This document shows, piece after piece, positions 14,901-22,458 of a DNA stretch of 32,042 bases (positions are counted from its first letter, which is position 1; each line of letters starts with the position of its first letter). The translations under genes and the position numbers were made by a program. Origin of the DNA: Erysipelotrichaceae bacterium (GTDB taxonomy: Bacteria; Bacillota_I; Bacilli_A; Erysipelotrichales; Erysipelotrichaceae); the NCBI GenBank assembly GCA_017432545.1, contig JAFRJA010000176.1, positions 1-32,042 on the forward strand. The letters are read 5' to 3'. The notes beneath the pieces are model-generated. The model ran no database searches. It had not been told where the DNA came from and worked only from the letters and a program-made list of their open reading frames with translations.

Positions 14901-15722
14901 ATGGACAGCAGAAAGACCGGCGAACTGATTAAAGAAATACGCATTGAAAAAAACATGAAGCAGAAGGATCTGGCTGATCGTCTTTTTGTTTCGGTAGCGG
15001 CAGTGTCCAAATGGGAGAACGGACATGGTTTTCCAGATGTTTCTGTTCTTCCCGATCTCTGTAGAATTTTGGATCTTTCAATCGAAGAATTTATGAAAGG
15101 AGAAAGGAATTCCATGGAAAACAAACAGAACACAGTCATAGATGATGTTGTAGAAATTGCAGGACATCAGCAGAAGCAGAGGAAGAGAGTCATCAGAATT
15201 CTGAGTATTTTACTGCTGCTGTTGATTCTTGTGAGTATAATGCAAGGCGCTTCATCTTATATGCGCGGCAAGAAGACCTATGTTCCTTTAAAGGCAGGCT
15301 CTGATTTAATGAGTACAAACATGTATATTGAAAACAACGGCGATACGCCGACCCTGTTCTACAAAGGAAAGAAATTCAAACAACTGTACGATGATTTTAT
15401 AATTGATCCAGATAAAAACGAATACCTAATCATATCAATAGAAACCAATCTTTGGAACGAGAACTTCGGAACATCAGGAACCGGACAATATGCCTTTCAA
15501 TCTTTTAATGAATTGGCAGGAAATCATATCAACATTTACGACTGGTATAAACCGGAGCATTTTAAAGGTGTTTATCTGTATGAAGGTGATTTAAGAGAAT
15601 TATTGGATCATTTTTCCGGTACCGGCGGTTTTACCCGAGTCAATGTCAAAACTCTTCTGAGCTATTGCACATATATTCCTTATTCAAAAGAAATTATAAA
15701 GACACTTATACAATCTAATTGA
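14901..15722 (+). CDS. XRE-family transcriptional regulator with membrane anchor and outer domain
   Basis: 273 residues, with AGAAGGAGGAG just before the ATG. Residues about 7-65 are a helix-turn-helix of the XRE/Cro type (KQKDLADRLFVSVAAVSKWENG, then PDVSVLPDLCRILDLSIEEF). A single membrane helix follows at about 94-114, and a roughly 155-residue C-terminal domain with no recognised fold would lie outside the cell. That layout suggests a one-component membrane-bound sensor-regulator. It is the only complete plus-strand gene here and diverges from the BlaI operon. Its target is not evident. Confidence 0.85.
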   Translation: MDSRKTGELIKEIRIEKNMKQKDLADRLFVSVAAVSKWENGHGFPDVSVLPDLCRILDLSIEEFMKGERNSMENKQNTVIDDVVEIAGHQQKQRKRVIRILSILLLLLILVSIMQGASSYMRGKKTYVPLKAGSDLMSTNMYIENNGDTPTLFYKGKKFKQLYDDFIIDPDKNEYLIISIETNLWNENFGTSGTGQYAFQSFNELAGNHINIYDWYKPEHFKGVYLYEGDLRELLDHFSGTGGFTRVNVKTLLSYCTYIPYSKEIIKTLIQSN

Positions 15723-15783
15723 TCATTCATATCTATTCCAAAAAAAGAAGGTATTATTCATTTTTACAAAGTATATCCAAGTG

Positions 15784-15822
15784 TAAAAAAGGATCTATTT
15801 CCTTGAAATAGATCCTTTATTT
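15784..15822. terminator. Bidirectional intrinsic terminator
   Basis: A perfect stem, AGGATCTATTT / AAATAGATCCT, is flanked by AAAAAA on one side and TTTATTTAT on the other. It can end the XRE transcript on the plus strand and ncRNA copy 3 on the minus strand. Confidence 0.8.
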
Positions 15823-15909
15823 ATCCTTGGTGCCATTGGGGCTACAAAAGCAAACTTTTTGCCCCTTTCAGCCTGTTATATACGACCTTAAAAGAGATAT
15901 TGCTTATCA
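15784..15909 (-). ncRNA. Repeated structured small RNA, copy 3
   Basis: It is almost identical to copy 1 in its first half (5' hairpin GAUA-AGCAA-UAUC, CUUUUAAGGUCGU, AACAGGC). Its central hairpin is GGGGC..GCCCC with an inner AAAAG-UUUG-CUUUU stem. The inner stem thus differs in sequence from copy 1 yet still pairs, which argues for a folded RNA. Then come AAUGGCACCA and the terminator. It lies downstream of the orphan Rhs tip/immunity pair. Confidence 0.65.
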
Positions 15910-15915
15910 AAGTAC

Positions 15916-15943
15916 ATAATAACATGAAATCAGTTTATTTCAA
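15916..15943 (-). promoter_or_regulatory. Promoter of ncRNA copy 3
   Basis: Minus-strand TTGAAA (15938-15943), 16-base spacer, TATTAT (15916-15921) with the extended TG. The same spacer and -10 are found in copies 1 and 4. Conservation with copy 1 continues upstream to about 16044, including a TACAAAAATATTTTGTA dyad and a small hairpin around GACCC. Confidence 0.7.
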
Positions 15944-16148
15944 TACACTCAGATATCACTTTTTCATGCTCAGAAAGCGTTCGTAAAGGTCCCTACAAAA
16001 TATTTTTGTACACACCCGAAGGGTCTTGGGTGTTTTACTCTAACATTCTCATTCAATTTGAAATCGATTTATATGAGATAAGCTCATGAATGAACTAAAC
16101 ACATAGTTACTTATTCTATGAACTGATTCTTCTCTGTATACTTCTGTA

Positions 16149-16727
16149 TTATATTTCTTTTGTTTTAATCTGCTTTAATAATCTGAAAACATTTAAAATG
16201 CACATATCAGCATTAATTACATACAATAGCAAAGAAGAATATGGAATAATTGTAAACCATGTAATGCTATTCATATATATACAATCGATGACGGCTTTGA
16301 CAAGAACCGCCTCTAAAGAGACCGAAAAAATAAAGCTCAGAAATATCGCTACCGTATTTGAATGAATGATTCTTTTTGCTTTTTCTATTTCAATTGTTTC
16401 TGGTACCCCCTTCTCTATTACTAACACTCTTTTTTCATCGATTCTCTTGACGGATATAATCATCAGAAACAAAAAAAGAAGAGCAATAAGTACGAGCATT
16501 ATATAAAAGGTAGTATTCATCTTGACCCTTTTAAAGAATAACGTGATTACGCGTAATAAGACTACTTCAAAAAGAATTGCTCGCCCTCCTGATATATTCT
16601 TAATCGTTGAAATATAGCGATTATAGTCAAGCTTGTATACTATAAAGTCATCCACCAAAAACAAATAGAGGTTGTTTTCATTCTGATCGAAGTAATGAAA
16701 AAGGCATGTATTCTGTTTATTCTCCAT
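16149..16727 (-). CDS. Putative membrane immunity protein of the orphan Rhs tip
   Basis: 192 residues. The ATG lies inside the last codons of the orphan Rhs tip (11-base overlap), so the two are coupled. The N-terminus keeps the family layout: a short soluble part (MENKQNTCLFHYFDQNENN, then LYLFLVDDFIVYKL) followed by hydrophobic helices at about 50-62, 72-92, 122-145 and 155-175. It is more divergent than the other candidates and lacks the LPHN motif near the end. The A+T content is high. The immunity role is inferred from its position. Confidence 0.7.
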   Translation of the reverse strand: MENKQNTCLFHYFDQNENNLYLFLVDDFIVYKLDYNRYISTIKNISGGRAILFEVVLLRVITLFFKRVKMNTTFYIMLVLIALLFLFLMIISVKRIDEKRVLVIEKGVPETIEIEKAKRIIHSNTVAIFLSFIFSVSLEAVLVKAVIDCIYMNSITWFTIIPYSSLLLYVINADMCILNVFRLLKQIKTKEI

Positions 16728-17883
16728 ACTGAAAATCTAAATAACCCTTTCTGAAATAGTCATGATCCAGCATATAGTCAAACCGATTAGAAAACAGGTT
16801 TGTTAATCTATCAATAATTATAAATTCAAGAGGATACTTAATAACAGGAATCTGAAGAAAAGGATATTTCATAGAAACTAAATCGTATGTAATTTCGACT
16901 ATTTCTGTTGTTTTTACACCTATTCCATAATGCACACTCGTCCTAACAATTGATAATGGCAAATCATCTGTTTCACAAAATTGAGAATAAAAATCGACAC
17001 CAATCCCAAAAAAATCATAGTATTTCGAAAAAAGTGAATCAGATAAATCTATCTTCTTTATGCCACTTCTTAATGCGTATATTAGTCCAGTACCAGAGTA
17101 AGCTTCACTTAAAAAGAAGGAGTATTTATCATCCGATGATTCCATGTTTTCTTCTTCTTTGGATAAATAGTTTTGATTAGTTTCTCCGCTGTTCCCCTTG
17201 CTCTCTTCCGGTTTCGGTGCCACCGTTCCTCCGTATGATCCCGGATCATCGAGTATGGATACCGTCCTGTGTCCCGTAGGATCGATGCAGTTCACCGGGT
17301 TGTTTCCCGCATAGGAGTAGAGGTTGTGGGTGATGGAGGAATAGAGAGATCCCTTATAGGTATCGTTTGACAGGAATACGCCTAATGACGGATCGTAGTA
17401 CCTTGCGTTCATGTAGTACAGGCCCGTGTCCGTATCCAGTTTGGCTCCCGTGTAGGTCTCTTCGTTGAAGAATGTGCCGTTACTTACGGTGATGATGTTG
17501 CCGTATTCGTCGTAGACGTAGTTGTTGGCCTTGTATCCGTTGTGCTTGATTATGGAGGTGATCGATCCCCTGATGTCGGTGTTCATGGTGAACCAGTCCG
17601 AGGTGTTGGAAGAGGTGTACCGGTAGGACATCAGGGTGGTGCCTTCGGGATCCGGAATGTTCTCGATGAGCTTGTTTCCCGAGGAATCCGATTCAAACAG
17701 GATGGCGTCTCCCGTGTAGCAGTACTTCCTGGTGATCGAGGCCGCATAGGTGCTTACCTGATCTTCCGTGATGTCGTAGAACAGGGTGCTTACCGTCCTT
17801 GCCGTTCTGCGGCCGCTTCCGTCGTAGGTGTATGTGCCTTCAGAGGAGGAGATCGTGTCGTCGATCTGAAGGTAATCTGTTCC
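16717..17883 (-). pseudogene. Orphan Rhs core and toxin tip, no proper start
   Basis: The frame is open from just after a TAG at 17884-17886. From 17872 on it matches the big Rhs gene at high identity through the core signature and DPTGH, but its final roughly 215 residues form a different tip. The two tips still share a GVDFYSQ-like stretch and a SVHYGIG-like stretch, so they are distant relatives. No signal peptide or YD shell precedes it. An internal ATG at 17631 with GAAGG upstream could yield a 304-residue piece, but it has no export signal. I read it as a silent cassette for tip exchange. The immunity gene downstream is intact. Confidence 0.8.
17200..17872 (-). repeat. Long direct repeat, copy 2 (orphan Rhs core)
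   Basis: This is the partner of 2300-3009. The match stops abruptly at 17872, where the sequence changes to the spacer after the 17939-18595 gene. That marks a recombination junction. Confidence 0.85.
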
Positions 17884-17938
17884 CTATAACTGTTATCTAC
17901 GCTTTATTTCTGTACATATGACTATGTATACATGACAA

Positions 17939-18595
17939 TCATATCCTTTCCTTTTGAGTTTTCTCTATTCTGTTAAGATGCAGAAGGAGACGGAGACAGT
18001 TGTGAGGGAGACTGTCAAGACCGGTGATTTGATCTACTGATAATATTGGGAAAGGAACTGCGACAGAAAATAGAATTTCCGGAAGATAGAAGATATAGTC
18101 CCATTGATGTTTGTGTTTCCTGAACCCTTCTTTCATGTATTCCCTGACGGTCCGGGCCTCTATGTTTTTCGATTTCTGATCAGGATCATCGTTTGTCTTT
18201 ACGACAGGAAGGACTTTTGATCTGTTTTTGAGTTTCAGTGTTTCCCTGTTGCACAGGATGCAGAGAACGATGTAGTTTACCAGGATATTTGTCCAATGAA
18301 AAAGATAAATAAACATGATATCGTGAATGTTTCTGAATTTGGTAAAAAGGAAGAATACAAAGAAAAACTCAGCACCTTGAATCATGAACAAAATGTGATC
18401 GATTCTGTTGTGGATCCTTGTAATACATTTTAGTCCACCAGGCCCGCTGAGTCCTTTGAACAGATTATTGTATACCTCAGGATCTTCCGTTACGAATACA
18501 GTGTCATCGGAAAGATCGTAAAAGTACACATCCTTTTCTTCAGGAGCGTCTTTCTTTTCAATATCGCACAGGAAGAAGTAGTTGTAGTCGAACAT
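17939..18595 (-). CDS. Putative membrane immunity protein
   Basis: 218 residues from the ATG at 18595, which sits two bases after the stop of the toxin-tail remnant (TGATCATG). A TTG six bases upstream is an alternative start. The N-terminal motif (MFDYNYFFLCDIEKKD, then VYFYDLSDDTVFVT) is shared with the gene cut by the left edge of the window. Hydrophobic helices lie at about 75-95, 100-125 and 165-195. The end SLPHNCLRLLLHLNR matches the immunity candidate behind the big Rhs gene. This is an orphan: its toxin survives only as a tail remnant. Confidence 0.75.
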   Translation of the reverse strand: MFDYNYFFLCDIEKKDAPEEKDVYFYDLSDDTVFVTEDPEVYNNLFKGLSGPGGLKCITRIHNRIDHILFMIQGAEFFFVFFLFTKFRNIHDIMFIYLFHWTNILVNYIVLCILCNRETLKLKNRSKVLPVVKTNDDPDQKSKNIEARTVREYMKEGFRKHKHQWDYIFYLPEILFSVAVPFPILSVDQITGLDSLPHNCLRLLLHLNRIEKTQKERI

Positions 18596-18597
18596 GA

Positions 18598-18786
18598 TCA
18601 ATACCCCATAGAATAGTTTTGCTTATCAAGGAAAGGATTGTAAATGTGGTCAAAGATATAATCGATTCCTTTGTCAATATAAGGTTCGGCGAACGAAATG
18701 AAAGCGTATGTCGCCACTTCGGCAACAGCGTAGGCAATCAGACTCGTGCCAAGACTAGAGATGCCTAAAGCAGCAGCTATGTACAA
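18598..18786 (-). pseudogene. Severed C-terminal tail of an Rhs-type toxin
   Basis: An open frame of about 62 codons after a TAA, with only a TTG to start on and no ribosome binding site. It is hydrophobic and rich in small residues (AAALGISSLGTSLIAYAVAE) and ends in DKQNYSMGY, the ending also seen at 135-176. The break lies beside the end of the ATPase gene at 18809, so an insertion or deletion there may have removed the rest of the toxin. Confidence 0.65.
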
Positions 18787-18808
18787 TAATTATAGCATTG
18801 CAATTGAA

Positions 18809-20707
18809 TTACCATTTTTTGTTTTCAATATAACTATGTAATTTCTTTGTAATAAATCCATATTTATATGGATTTAAACAAACTTTTAGTTTGCGATTAA
18901 TATGAACATAATCATTTATTTCATCTAGTAAGCCTTCATCTTTTAATTCGTCTTCATAATTTTCTCTAAGTAAAAAAGCTTTTTCTATAAGACTATAATT
19001 GCTTATATCTCTATGTATAGGATATGTATAATAAGGAATAGTTATATTCTTTAATTCTGAGTTATTATTCTTTATCTTTTCTATTATTGCTTTTTCAGTT
19101 TGACCTTTTTGAACCAATAGTTTATCAACTAGATCTTTGCTTTCATTATGAACTATTGCCGATAAATACCCATATACTATAGAGTGGCTACCTTCATACA
19201 ATAAACGTAAATTTACTATTTTTTGATAGTAGTCGTCTGTATTTTTAATTCTGTCAATAACAAAATCGTAAAAATCTCCAAAATCATCTTTGCCTATTTC
19301 AGAGAATTTTGTATTTCCACCATAGTTTTCATAAAAGTATATTCTACCTCTATTTAAACTTGTGTCTGCTAATGCATATTTTGCAAAAATACCATCATGA
19401 GACAGAATTAATACTGTTTTATTTTTCAACTCATTTTTAATGATTTTCAATAATTGATTTCTTCTAAAGTCATCATACGAAGAAGCGGGGTCATCGATGA
19501 TAACCAAATCAGTCATCTCTGCCTTACATTGGTAAATGAAGAGCAGTAAAGATATCATATTTTTTTCACCATAAGATAATGATCTGGGTCTATCGATCCC
19601 TTCCGGATCTGAAATATGTATTATTTTATAATCTTTTATTGTTCCCCGCGCATACTGCGCTTCAACTTTATACGGTATAGACATTTTATCTAAATAATTG
19701 TTCAGTGGAGACAACCGTCTAGATAACACTTTCTTTGCTTTATTATCCGAAGCTATAGTAAGACCTTTTATTCGATTGATATTTTTAAATACTTTTTGTG
19801 CCTTATTATAAACATCGCCAAATAATTCCTTAAATTCTTTTGATAACTCTATTGGTTTGATGTTTGTTATTTCCAGATTGAGAACATTGTTAACGAATTC
19901 TTCAGTTCTACTATAATCATTAGTAGCTTTTATCATTTTTATTAATTCTTTTTCAAATTTCTCAATGCTTTTTAACGTTAGATCAATATTGTTAATAAAG
20001 CCCGATGCAGCGTGGGTGTTGTTAACGTTATGCAAATTTTGTAATGACTTGCTTTGAAAACTAGCGACCATTTGTATTTTTCTAATTCTTCTTCTCGATA
20101 TGATCTTTTCACAAAATGGGCAATTATCATTATCACCTTTTATTTCCAATCCTTCTTTAAGCCAATTAATCTTAGGTATTGACATTTTTTCGATAACTTT
20201 TAAGCTCTTGCTGTGTGAAACACTTTTTAAGGATTTCTTTAGATCGTTGATTTTAGCATTTGATTTTAGTTTACCTGCATTAGTTAACGGAGATCCCAAG
20301 TCACCTTTTATATTCATATATGAATCATATATACTCCTGTTTACTGATAGACTGTTAGACAATTCTTTTATTTGAACCCTTAATTTGTCCTCTGCATCTT
20401 TAATTTCCTTTTGGTTATCTATTAAAACTTTATACATCCCGTCGGTATCTTTAGATGAAATAAAAGAATTCACTATTTCGTTATTATAGATTAAAACATT
20501 AGACGAATTCTCTTCTCCATTAATTAGTATTTCCTGTTTTATGTTTTTACCTAATGTGCAATTTTCTTCTAAATCCTTTTTCTGTAAAGCTTCTGCAATT
20601 GAAGATTTTCCGCTACCAGACATACCAAACAGCATATTAATCTTATAGTCGTCTATATACATTTCAAGATTCTCTATGTTTTTATATCCAGAAATTTCTA
20701 TTTTCAT
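18809..20707 (-). CDS. SMC-like AAA_13-type ATPase, possible defence nuclease
   Basis: 632 residues; GGAGGG precedes the ATG. Walker A is GMSGSGKSS (28-36). A coiled-coil middle carries CPFC (about 194-197), like a zinc hook. The ABC signature SLSYGEKN (about 374), Walker B LVIIDDPASSYD (about 402) and the H-loop LSHD follow. This is the layout of AAA_13 proteins such as PrrC/RloC anticodon nucleases. In the C-terminal roughly 150 residues there is RLLYE (about 500), which fits the RxxxE spacing known from PrrC, with His residues nearby, but I cannot confirm the full catalytic set. A stand-alone phage-defence factor is the best guess. The gene is A+T-rich and unlike its neighbours in base use, pointing to transfer. 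Confidence 0.8.
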   Translation of the reverse strand: MKIEISGYKNIENLEMYIDDYKINMLFGMSGSGKSSIAEALQKKDLEENCTLGKNIKQEILINGEENSSNVLIYNNEIVNSFISSKDTDGMYKVLIDNQKEIKDAEDKLRVQIKELSNSLSVNRSIYDSYMNIKGDLGSPLTNAGKLKSNAKINDLKKSLKSVSHSKSLKVIEKMSIPKINWLKEGLEIKGDNDNCPFCEKIISRRRIRKIQMVASFQSKSLQNLHNVNNTHAASGFINNIDLTLKSIEKFEKELIKMIKATNDYSRTEEFVNNVLNLEITNIKPIELSKEFKELFGDVYNKAQKVFKNINRIKGLTIASDNKAKKVLSRRLSPLNNYLDKMSIPYKVEAQYARGTIKDYKIIHISDPEGIDRPRSLSYGEKNMISLLLFIYQCKAEMTDLVIIDDPASSYDDFRRNQLLKIIKNELKNKTVLILSHDGIFAKYALADTSLNRGRIYFYENYGGNTKFSEIGKDDFGDFYDFVIDRIKNTDDYYQKIVNLRLLYEGSHSIVYGYLSAIVHNESKDLVDKLLVQKGQTEKAIIEKIKNNNSELKNITIPYYTYPIHRDISNYSLIEKAFLLRENYEDELKDEGLLDEINDYVHINRKLKVCLNPYKYGFITKKLHSYIENKKW

Positions 20708-20777
20708 ATAATACCCTCCAATTTATTCAATAAACAATTATACTTTTCTAGGCTTTTCTTCTTTATCATTATTATAC

Positions 20778-20892
20778 AAAAAGGACCAGTAATGGTCCTT
20801 TCATAGTCTCTGGTGCCATAGGGGGGATTAAAACTAACTTTTCACCCCTTTTAGCCTGTTTTACACAATTCAAAAAGAAGAATCGCTTGTTC
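20778..20892 (-). ncRNA. Repeated structured small RNA, copy 4 (most divergent)
   Basis: It keeps AACAGGCUAAAAGGGG, a CCCC-strand with an inner AAAAG/UUUU stem, UAUGGCACCA and a terminator with a wholly different stem (GGACCA..TGGTCC, then five T). The 5' hairpin is GAA..UUC instead of GAUA..UAUC. Changed stem sequences with preserved pairing support a real RNA fold. It lies between the recombinase gene and the ATPase gene. Confidence 0.6.
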
Positions 20893-20898
20893 AACCTC

Positions 20899-20926
20899 AT
20901 AATAACATAAATGTCTGTATTTGCAA
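20899..20926 (-). promoter_or_regulatory. Promoter of ncRNA copy 4
   Basis: Minus-strand TTGCAA (20921-20926), 16-base spacer, TATTAT (20899-20904) with TG before it, as in copies 1 and 3. Further upstream only short blocks (around TTTACGAAC) are shared with the others. Confidence 0.68.
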
Positions 20927-21038
20927 TATCTCTAGGATACTCTTTTGATGTCAGGAAAAGTGTTCGTAAATGTTCCCTGCGAACTTTTTTAGTAAGCCCC
21001 CCTAAGGGTAAGGTCGAACCTAAATCCTATATCGTTTA

Positions 21039-22328
21039 TCAATAGCTGTAAAACAACTTGCTTCTGTATTTCTTCGGCGAGAAACTTACCTGCAGTTCTG
21101 TAACATATTTGTTAATAATCTCCTTCTGCATGTTTGTGTCAAGATTACCGAAATAGCTATTCTTCAGATTGATTGTTTCTATCTGATCTTCAAGGTTTTC
21201 AATCTGGCTGCTGTAATGGATGAATACGTCATAAAAAGTATCTACATCAATAAGATCGCGTTTTGCATTCTCGGTCAGATTCTTCTGTTTTTTCTTTATT
21301 TTTTCCAGTTCAGACTTTTTTTCATTCAAACCAGACGAGTCATTGAAGTATTCGTTCGTCAGTTTCTGCAGATATACCTTGTTCTCTTCTAGCAGTTTGT
21401 CTTCTGAAGCATATCTTTTGCAGACAGGGCATCTGTAGTATGGATATACTTTTTTGTATTTCCCTTTGCCTGAAGTCTGAATCATCATACATCTGCAGTT
21501 TCCACATGTTACCTTGTTCTTGAAAAGATAATTGACACGCCAGTGAGATTTCTTTTTTATTTTGCAGTTTTTTATGGCCTTCTCAAATACTTCCTTGGAG
21601 ACGAGAGGCTCACAATAATTCTCGTTGACAATTCCTCGATATTCCATTACTCCGATATAGAGTTTATTATTCACTGTATCTCTGACAGTGTCATCCTTCA
21701 TGATGTAGTTGAACTTCTTTTTGATCTGCTCAGAAACTTCCACATAATTTAGCGTATTTGATGCGATATTGCTGAAGATGAAATCAATGATCTCCAGCTG
21801 CTGCTTGTCCTCGCTGGGATACAGTTTCTTGTCGATCTTGTCATAACCGAGCGGACATCTTGGAAAAGGATACTTGCCTTCAACAATAGCCTGCTTATAC
21901 GCTCGGATCGTTCTTTCAGAAGTTCTTTCCGATTCAAGCTGTGCATATACACCGGAATTAAAAACATGCGATCTACCTATGGCAGTGCTCAGATCCAAAC
22001 TCTCCATTACGGATACGAGTTCGATCCTGTTCTTGTCAAAGAATTCGATCAGCATGTATAAGTCCTTTATATCTCTTGTAAGCCTGTCCAGACTATGGAA
22101 CACCACTTTATCAGCCTTTGCCTTTTTGACCGTATCCAGTAGATTCTGCAGTTCTGGCCGGTTGAGAGATCTGGCAGATTTTCCCATTTCTGTGAAGATC
22201 TCAAGCTCATAATCCTGATAATGGTATTTGCAGTATTCAGTAATTACCCTCTTCTGCTCTTCGATGTTGTAACCGAAGAAAGCCTGTTGCACCGTGCTTT
22301 CTCTCACATAGCCAAAAATCTTAATCAT
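21039..22328 (-). CDS. Large serine recombinase (resolvase/invertase family)
   Basis: 429 residues with an AGGAGGT site. The N-terminal catalytic domain has YVRESTVQQ, with nucleophile Ser at about 11, and SLDRLTRD with the expected arginines. A recombinase domain follows (CPLGYDKID.. NKLYIGVMEYRG), then a zinc ribbon with CGNC and CPVC, then a coiled coil (about 315-375). This is the architecture of integrases of phages, ICEs and IMEs, so it probably inserts and excises the neighbouring mobilization module. No att sites could be identified from this window alone. Confidence 0.93.
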   Translation of the reverse strand: MIKIFGYVRESTVQQAFFGYNIEEQKRVITEYCKYHYQDYELEIFTEMGKSARSLNRPELQNLLDTVKKAKADKVVFHSLDRLTRDIKDLYMLIEFFDKNRIELVSVMESLDLSTAIGRSHVFNSGVYAQLESERTSERTIRAYKQAIVEGKYPFPRCPLGYDKIDKKLYPSEDKQQLEIIDFIFSNIASNTLNYVEVSEQIKKKFNYIMKDDTVRDTVNNKLYIGVMEYRGIVNENYCEPLVSKEVFEKAIKNCKIKKKSHWRVNYLFKNKVTCGNCRCMMIQTSGKGKYKKVYPYYRCPVCKRYASEDKLLEENKVYLQKLTNEYFNDSSGLNEKKSELEKIKKKQKNLTENAKRDLIDVDTFYDVFIHYSSQIENLEDQIETINLKNSYFGNLDTNMQKEIINKYVTELQVSFSPKKYRSKLFYSY

Positions 22329-22400
22329 AGATTAATTACCTCCTTATATGAATTCCATTTCAAGTTTTGGCAATCATAATCTAACAAACAGCCGATACTT

Positions 22401-22427
22401 AAAAACCGACTAATAGCATTGTCGGCT
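22401..22427 (-). terminator. Intrinsic terminator after the relaxase gene
   Basis: On the minus strand a CCGAC..GTCGG stem is followed by TTTTT. It ends the RHH-relaxase transcript before the recombinase gene. Confidence 0.75.
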
Positions 22428-22458
22428 TGCCGCTGTGCTATATGTTTTATTCAGCCTT

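Noticed and set aside
10490..16000. TTTACGAACGCTTT blocks upstream of the ncRNA promoters considered as LexA/DinR boxes
   Set aside because: The CGAAC and GTTCG halves are not in the required inverted arrangement with four bases between; the blocks contain a direct GAAC repeat at best.
15114..16727. The same seven residues MENKQNT occur inside the XRE protein and at the start of the 16149-16727 protein
   Set aside because: The codons differ and the flanking sequence is unrelated, so this is chance and not a duplication.
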